DNA of 12,533 nt, taken from the NCBI GenBank assembly GCA_015680635.1, contig JAABOA010000294.1, positions 4,979-17,511 on the forward strand. Reading direction: 5' to 3'. The notes beneath the pieces are model-generated. The model was not told where the DNA came from. It saw nothing but the letters and a program-made list of their open reading frames with translations, and made no database searches. The stretch comes from Lunasporangiospora selenospora. Lineage: Eukaryota; Mortierellomycota; Mortierellomycetes; Mortierellales; Mortierellaceae. The first letter of the stretch is position 1, and each line of letters begins with the position of its first letter. Positions 9,112 to 12,533 of the stretch are shown in pieces. A program made the translations under genes and the position numbers.

Positions 9112-9787
9112 TGATGGAACCTCGCCAGGAGCATTAGGCTACTAAAAGCTCTATTTACTGTAATAGTGGGTCCTCCTTTTAAATCACCAACTTGTCATCT
9201 TGCTGTATACGTTGCAAACAAAAGTGGATCTAAAGATGTCACCTTAAAAACGTTAAAATGGACAACCACTCCAGAAACCGCCACTCTGGATCATCTTCGA
9301 CAGGTCCTCAACATCTATCCCATCGTGACAGATCACGAACGATTGTCTAATGAATACAACAGCCCTCCAAATTACCTATTGTCAGACGATAGCCTTTGTG
9401 GCCACATCAGCTCTAAGGATCAGCAGTAATGCATCTGACTTGAAGATCCTCTCAAGTTACTTTCAGATATTACCATAGACGATGCCTTCAGACTGTATTG
9501 CGTTTATACCACCCTCTTTCAACCCTTCGATGAGTCCAGATCTCCACCAAATATACAAAAATCACACCCAGGCGCTGGACAATCTTTACGTAACGCTGGA
9601 GGCTGTTGTAGCGTCAATGGCAGCCGATGACTCAGCCTTATCTGGATCCCGCTATTATGGTAACCCATCTCGCATTTTTTATGAATGCCGTAATACTCCT
9701 CCTGTAACTTAGAGTGAGGCAAGGGAAGAAGCTGCATGGACGGCGGCCATGTGGACTAGAGATTTACCACAGCAGTTAGCTCAATAA
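9112..9787 (+). pseudogene. Broken plus-strand gene remnant, effector-like family suspected
   Basis: Open frame 9115-9426 (no ATG; continuous from a stop at 9112) reads GPPFKSPTCHLAVYVANKSG, VTLKTLKWTTTPETATLDHL and RQVLNIYPIVTDHERLS. It ends at TAA 9427. The same frame then resumes as EDPLKLLSDITIDDAFRLY after another stop, and a +1 frame, 9482-9712, reads PPSFNPSMSPDLHQIYKNHT and LYVTLEAVVASMAADDS. After TAG 9710-9712 that frame stays open for 24 codons (SEAREEAAWTAAMWTRDLP) to TAA 9785-9787. The strand/helix pattern near 9230-9330 resembles a ubiquitin-like fold of the kind found at the start of fungal Crinkler-like proteins. I base that on general resemblance only. The breaks indicate a pseudogene, though unrecognised introns could explain some. 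Confidence 0.5.
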
Positions 9788-9811
9788 ACCGCGATTGCAC
9801 GTAACAATTTA

Positions 9812-10357
9812 TTATCCCTCCTTGATTAGCTCCACCACACGATCAGGCAGAGAATTGACGATGCGGCTAGCTTTTTCGTAAGCGTCCCACTCGTCTCTAC
9901 AAGCCGACCAACTTCTCCAGTAGTCGGGGTATAAAGTATCCACGAGCAACAAGCCGGCATCCTCCCAAGCCTGCAGACCCGAGGCTTTAAACATAAGACC
10001 GCCATATACAATACTAACATCATAAAGCATCAGTGAGAAGTCTGTAGACTGCAGGGAGTGTCTACCGAGCGCAGCCATCTCTAGTTCAGAGCGATCTTGC
10101 TGAGTACTCAAATTTCGCTCCGTCGACGTTCCAGTACTGTAGGAGCCTGTTCATTGTTGCTAGCATAAGGCCAGACTGAGAAGGAGCGATTTTGTCCAAT
10201 ACAAATTTCGCATTAGCCAGATCTAAATTTTGAAGAGTCCAGATTCGTCACCTACTAATACTCTGATGACATCGCCTGGTGTATGACTTACTTCGCAATA
10301 GATACTGTCCTTGGGTTCTTTATGTATCCCTCCTCTCTCACTCTCAACCTTGGCCAC
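9812..10357 (-). pseudogene. Frameshifted minus-strand gene remnant, 3' part well preserved
   Basis: Three minus-strand frames join in order. From about 10357: KVESERGGIHKEPKDSIYCE and PGDVIRVLVGDESGLFK, ending in a TAG near 10220. Then 10247-10086: LDLANAKFVLDKIAPSQSG and LMLATMNRLLQYWNVDGAKF. Then 9812-10111: ELEMAALGRHSLQSTDFSLM, LYDVSIVYGGLMFKASGLQA and DTLYPDYWRSWSACRDEWDA, ending VVELIKEG. There is no room for introns at the two frame changes because the frames overlap on the same bases, so small indels are the likeliest cause. Protein-like composition over about 170 residues shows decay is recent. The family is not recognised. It lies tail to tail with the plus-strand remnant, 24 bases between stops. 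Confidence 0.55.
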
Positions 10358-10742
10358 TTATGCATCCTTTTCCTGTATCTTTCTCCCTCGTTTACTCCTT
10401 TTGCATCTGCTCTTTTACTCCATAACCTATTATTACGTGTCTCTCAACCCATCCCCTCTAAATCCTGGCCCTCTCCTTACCCTTGCTCTCTCCTTGTCCC
10501 AGCTCTCTGCTTGTCCCAGCTCTCTCCTGTTTTTTGAATGGAATGATCAAGATGCAACCCCTTTTGATCTCTCTGTATCTCTTCCCCTAACATCCCTGGT
10601 GGAATATGTACCCATTAAGCGCTCCGTCTATCCTGATTGATAAAAGTAGAGACAAAATTACTCCACTCTCTTTATTCTTTATCCTTGTAGACAACAATAC
10701 ATCTGTCAACTCACTATCAAATCACTAAGCAACCAAGACGCA
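10311..10742 (+). promoter_or_regulatory. Pyrimidine-rich promoter region of the small secreted protein gene
   Basis: From about 10325 to 10620 the plus strand is strongly C+T-rich, with many CTCTC and TCCC blocks. CT-rich tracts upstream of the start are common in strongly transcribed fungal genes. Open frames here (up to 109 codons) are low-complexity translations of that tract and are not taken as genes. No clear TATA box is seen. The sequence before the ATG at 10743 is AAGACGCA. Confidence 0.45.
10493..10526. repeat. 17-bp tandem duplication in the CT-rich tract
   Basis: The unit CTTGTCCCAGCTCTCTG occurs at 10493-10509 and again at 10510-10526 with one change at the last base. A partial related unit (CCTTGCTCTCT) precedes it. 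Replication slippage is the simple explanation. Confidence 0.85.
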
Positions 10743-11287
10743 ATGCTCAGGATTTTAATCCTTCTCTCGATTGTGGCAATCTCCACGGCCACAGTCCTTT
10801 CTTGTCCAGCTGAGAAGACTGTCACATATTTTGGTATGACCAACGATGATAGGAGTAATGCCGTTCGAAGTTTAAACCAGTTCCGTCTCAATTTCGTCAG
10901 AGGCCTTGAACCGAATGATCCGCGGGCGAAAGACATGAACAATTTGAATTATGCCTTGTATTTGGAGCCAGAAGCCGAAAAGATCACAAACAAGTGTGAC
11001 ACAAAGGCAGTTGGAAATGGCGTATGTAAATTGATAAAATAACTTACTTAACTGCTGTTGTGCAAAGAAAAAACATACAAGGTATCTAACCAGCTTATCC
11101 TTGACTAAAGATTGACGAGAGGGGTGGTGCTTTCGCACAATTGTCTTATCAGAAGGGCAGCACAAATCCAGATAATAATATTACATGGGACGACGCCATC
11201 AACGCTTGGAAAAAGGATGCGCCTAAATTGGGTAAGGAAAGAATCGATGTCCACAAGTGTTTTGATATTGGCTTGCAAATCCAGTAA
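10743..11287 (+). CDS. Small secreted protein, CAP/SCP-like (short form), two exons
   Basis: Exons 10743-11021 and 11111-11287 join in phase 0 across an 89-base intron (GTATGT...CTAAAG, possible CTAAC branch site at 11085-11089) to give 151 residues. MLRILILLSIVAISTATVLS is a clear signal peptide, so the product is secreted. The mature part has RSNAVRSLNQFRLNFVRGL, AKDMNNLNYALYLEPEAEKI and a TNKCDT motif, which follow the N-terminal half of CAP domains (helix with FR, then M..L.Y...LE..A......C). Exon 2 adds NNITWDDAINAWKKDAP, like the CAP W.DAV..W helix. The usual first histidine is asparagine here, and the C-terminal half with the GHYTQ-type motif is missing, so the protein is about two thirds of normal domain length. 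Three cysteines remain in the mature chain. CAP identity is moderate; it could also be an unrelated small secreted protein. Confidence 0.7.
11022..11110 (+). other. Intron in the small secreted protein gene
   Basis: It runs from GTATGT to TAAAG, 89 bases, phase 0. Reading through it would end the protein 6 codons later at TAA 11040-11042. Splicing adds 58 residues with a protein-like sequence in frame, which is why the spliced model is preferred. Confidence 0.7.
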
Positions 11288-11400
11288 ACTGAATCAAATT
11301 TGATAGAAATCTTGCTTAGGGCTTCTAGATGCGCTTGCTCCACCTTGACGTTTCATGTGATGAAATCTCAGATATGGTACTATAAATTATTAGCATGCGT
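11288..11400. other. 3' flank of the small secreted protein gene
   Basis: This is A+T-rich sequence with no exact AATAAA. ATAAATTA near 11382 may serve as the poly(A) signal. Nothing else is seen. Confidence 0.3.
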
Positions 11401-12048
11401 TTTAGCGCCAGTTTAAATACAAATGGAGCGCCCTATGTTGTGGAAGGTGAAGGGTGTACTGGTGGATTCTGCTGATAGTTTTAGTAATAGAGAGGTGTCT
11501 TGTTACCATCGCAAGCGTCGGATCTCGTTGGTAGCTACGATTCCATGGATGTATCTCCATCAGATTGTTCGGACATGATGTGGAATTTTTTGCTTCCAAA
11601 CCCTTTTCCAGTGGGTAGTGCTTCCATGTCATTTATCCTCAGGGAGTGGGACCTGTAGGTTCAGTCTAACTTGCATAGACGAGGCGCTTTCCAGCATTGG
11701 TGGCTCTTTTGGTTTAATCATCTCCTGCAGGTGGATTAATGGAGAGTAGGGGTTGTCGTGCTCAGCAACAATCGGTGGTCAATGTGTCTCATACTGGCTT
11801 GGAGGTCTATCCAGAACACATTGATTTGCCTTTCTTCATGTCGAGGTTTTAAGAGTTTTGTCCTTTCATCGAACTTGAAGATTTCGCCCATCCTGAGTAA
11901 GGAGGGTGCAGAGGGGGGTGTCGATTATAGTAGCCACCATTCTACTAGAGAAGCTAGAAGTGTCTTGACCAGAGGAAGGGAGACGGTTTTGTCTTGTGAC
12001 ATCCTTGGGAGTCTGTGAGCCGTGTGGACTAGAGGCTTCAGGATACTA
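11400..12048 (-). pseudogene. Degraded minus-strand coding remnant with several stops
   Basis: From 12048 the minus strand reads YPEASSPHGSQTPKDVTRQN, LPSSGQDTSSFSSRMVATII and DTPLCTLLTQDGRNLQVR before a TGA at 11868-11866. The same frame then shows VLDRPPSQYETH, a stop, HDNPYSPLIHLQEMIKPKEP and MLESASSMQVRLNLQVPLPE, another stop, HGSTTHWKR, then a shift to FGSKKFHIMSEQSDGDTSME in a neighbouring frame. Long stretches are protein-like, yet at least four stops and two frame changes interrupt them. I do not recognise the family. Pro/Ser/Gln-rich composition suggests a partly disordered protein. Multiple introns could hide some stops, but no consistent GT...AG set was found. Confidence 0.5.
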
Positions 12049-12303
12049 TTTTTTTTTGAAAGCTTTATACAGTGAAATCTCAGCCAATAGTCTATAACCT
12101 AGCCAAACAAACCCAAAAGTCTGTCGATCTACCACTGTCGGGATACTATTGTTTCTTTAGAATCGCCATCTGACGACTCCACCTATTCGCTCCATGACAG
12201 AAGCTGCGGTGAAACCACAAAGACTCATACGAAGAACTTTGTCTCCATCCTGATACGTCTCAGCACCTGGACAACGGATCTTGCCATAATAGAGGCTTCA
12301 GGA
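12030..12303. repeat. Two nested pairs of short direct repeats
   Basis: The 14-mer TAGAGGCTTCAGGA occurs at 12030-12043 and 12290-12303. The 10-mer GGATACTATT occurs at 12041-12050 and 12141-12150, exactly 100 bases apart. Such repeats can be insertion footprints or local duplications. ACAGTG near 12070 and CACTGT near 12133, inside the inner pair, are inverted relative to each other but too short to call terminal repeats. Confidence 0.6.
12157..12297 (-). pseudogene. Short minus-strand coding fragment, unidentified
   Basis: A 46-codon frame between two stops reads SLYYGKIRCPGAETYQDGDK and VLRMSLCGFTAASVMERIGG, ending VVRWRF. Its composition and hydrophobic pattern look like real protein, but there is no start codon near its upstream end and no evident splice to a neighbour. 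It lies upstream of, and on the same strand as, the larger remnant, and may be part of the same dead gene. Confidence 0.35.
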
Positions 12304-12418
12304 CCTCTATCCACCACTCTTATAAATACTGTTCCTAAAGTAACACGTAAACCTTTGCATGTATGGAGATGAACAAGCCTCCTAACAAGCCCTCAATATC
12401 TAATGAAGCAAGGATTGA
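12304..12418. other. Unassigned sequence before the rRNA fragment
   Basis: There is no convincing frame or repeat. The part from about 12370 may continue the rRNA similarity weakly (AACAAGCC near 12372-12379), but I cannot align it with confidence. Confidence 0.3.
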
Positions 12419-12482
12419 AAGAGCCGACATCGAAGGATCGAAAACAACATCGTTATGAACGCTTGGCTGGCACAAGCCAGTT
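12419..12482 (-). pseudogene. Diverged fragment of large-subunit rRNA, domain V (antisense to plus)
   Basis: Read on the minus strand, this matches the universally conserved peptidyl-transferase region of eukaryotic 25S/28S rRNA: CTGGCTTGTG, CCAAGCGTTCATA, then GATCCTTCGATGTCGGCTCT. Most positions agree with the consensus as I remember it, but changes fall in blocks that are nearly invariant in working rRNA, for example GCGAC to ACGAT, and similarity fades quickly on both sides (weak echoes from about 12370 to 12525). A functional rRNA gene would stay alignable for kilobases. I take this as a relic or inserted fragment, possibly from the edge of an rDNA array or an rDNA-derived insertion. Confidence 0.7.
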
Positions 12483-12533
12483 TTATCTAGGAATGACTGA
12501 TAAGTCTGAAGACGCAGTCAACGGTTGGGGGGG

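Noticed and set aside
10283-10640. Two plus-strand frames rich in Leu, Ser and Pro
   Set aside because: They are translations of a CT-rich tract (CTC, TCT and CCC codons) directly upstream of a gene; low complexity and overlapping frames.
12067-12140. CAGTGAAATCTC, reminiscent of a mariner-type terminal repeat
   Set aside because: The matching inverted end is only about six bases and no transposase frame lies between.
12419-12533. Open frame containing MNAWLAQASF as a protein
   Set aside because: This is the well-known antisense reading of large-subunit rRNA, not a gene, and it is broken by stops.

Overview
The window is nuclear DNA from a fungus. Genes are split by short introns of roughly 50 to 160 bases with GT...AG ends, poly(A) signals are AATAAA-like, and there are no bacterial-type operons or ribosome binding sites. 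The transaldolase is eukaryotic in intron layout. The large beta-propeller/TRP-like channel is of a kind I associate with early-diverging fungi (Mucoromycota, Mortierella-like); that placement is inference, not proof. Layout: (1) 1-678, plus strand: 3' end of a transaldolase gene, with its UTR and poly(A) signal near 900. (2) About 900-1410: gene-free spacer. (3) 2210-8172, minus strand: one large gene of at least 12 exons. Joining exons by phase gives about 1,510 to 1,570 residues: an N-terminal module I cannot name, a long WD40-like beta-propeller region, a six-helix TRP-like cation channel domain with a pore loop, and a coiled-coil tail. The tail ends at a TAG followed by 24 more open codons in the same frame. 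(4) 8173-10360: accessory ground with decayed genes. Plus-strand fragments (8600-9787) and a minus-strand frameshifted fragment (9812-10357) converge tail to tail. (5) 10743-11287, plus strand: an intact two-exon gene for a small secreted protein that resembles a short, atypical CAP/SCP domain, behind a pyrimidine-rich promoter region. (6) 11400-12300, minus strand: more broken coding remnants and short direct repeats. (7) About 12419-12482: a diverged antisense piece of domain V of large-subunit rRNA, near the end of the window. The left half is ordinary: a pentose-phosphate housekeeping gene and a membrane sensor/channel gene, transcribed toward each other. The right half looks like a fast-changing area: gene relics, repeats, an rDNA fragment, and one live-looking secreted-protein gene. 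I see no functional link between transaldolase and the channel beyond adjacency. No CRISPR array, tRNA or intact transposon was found.
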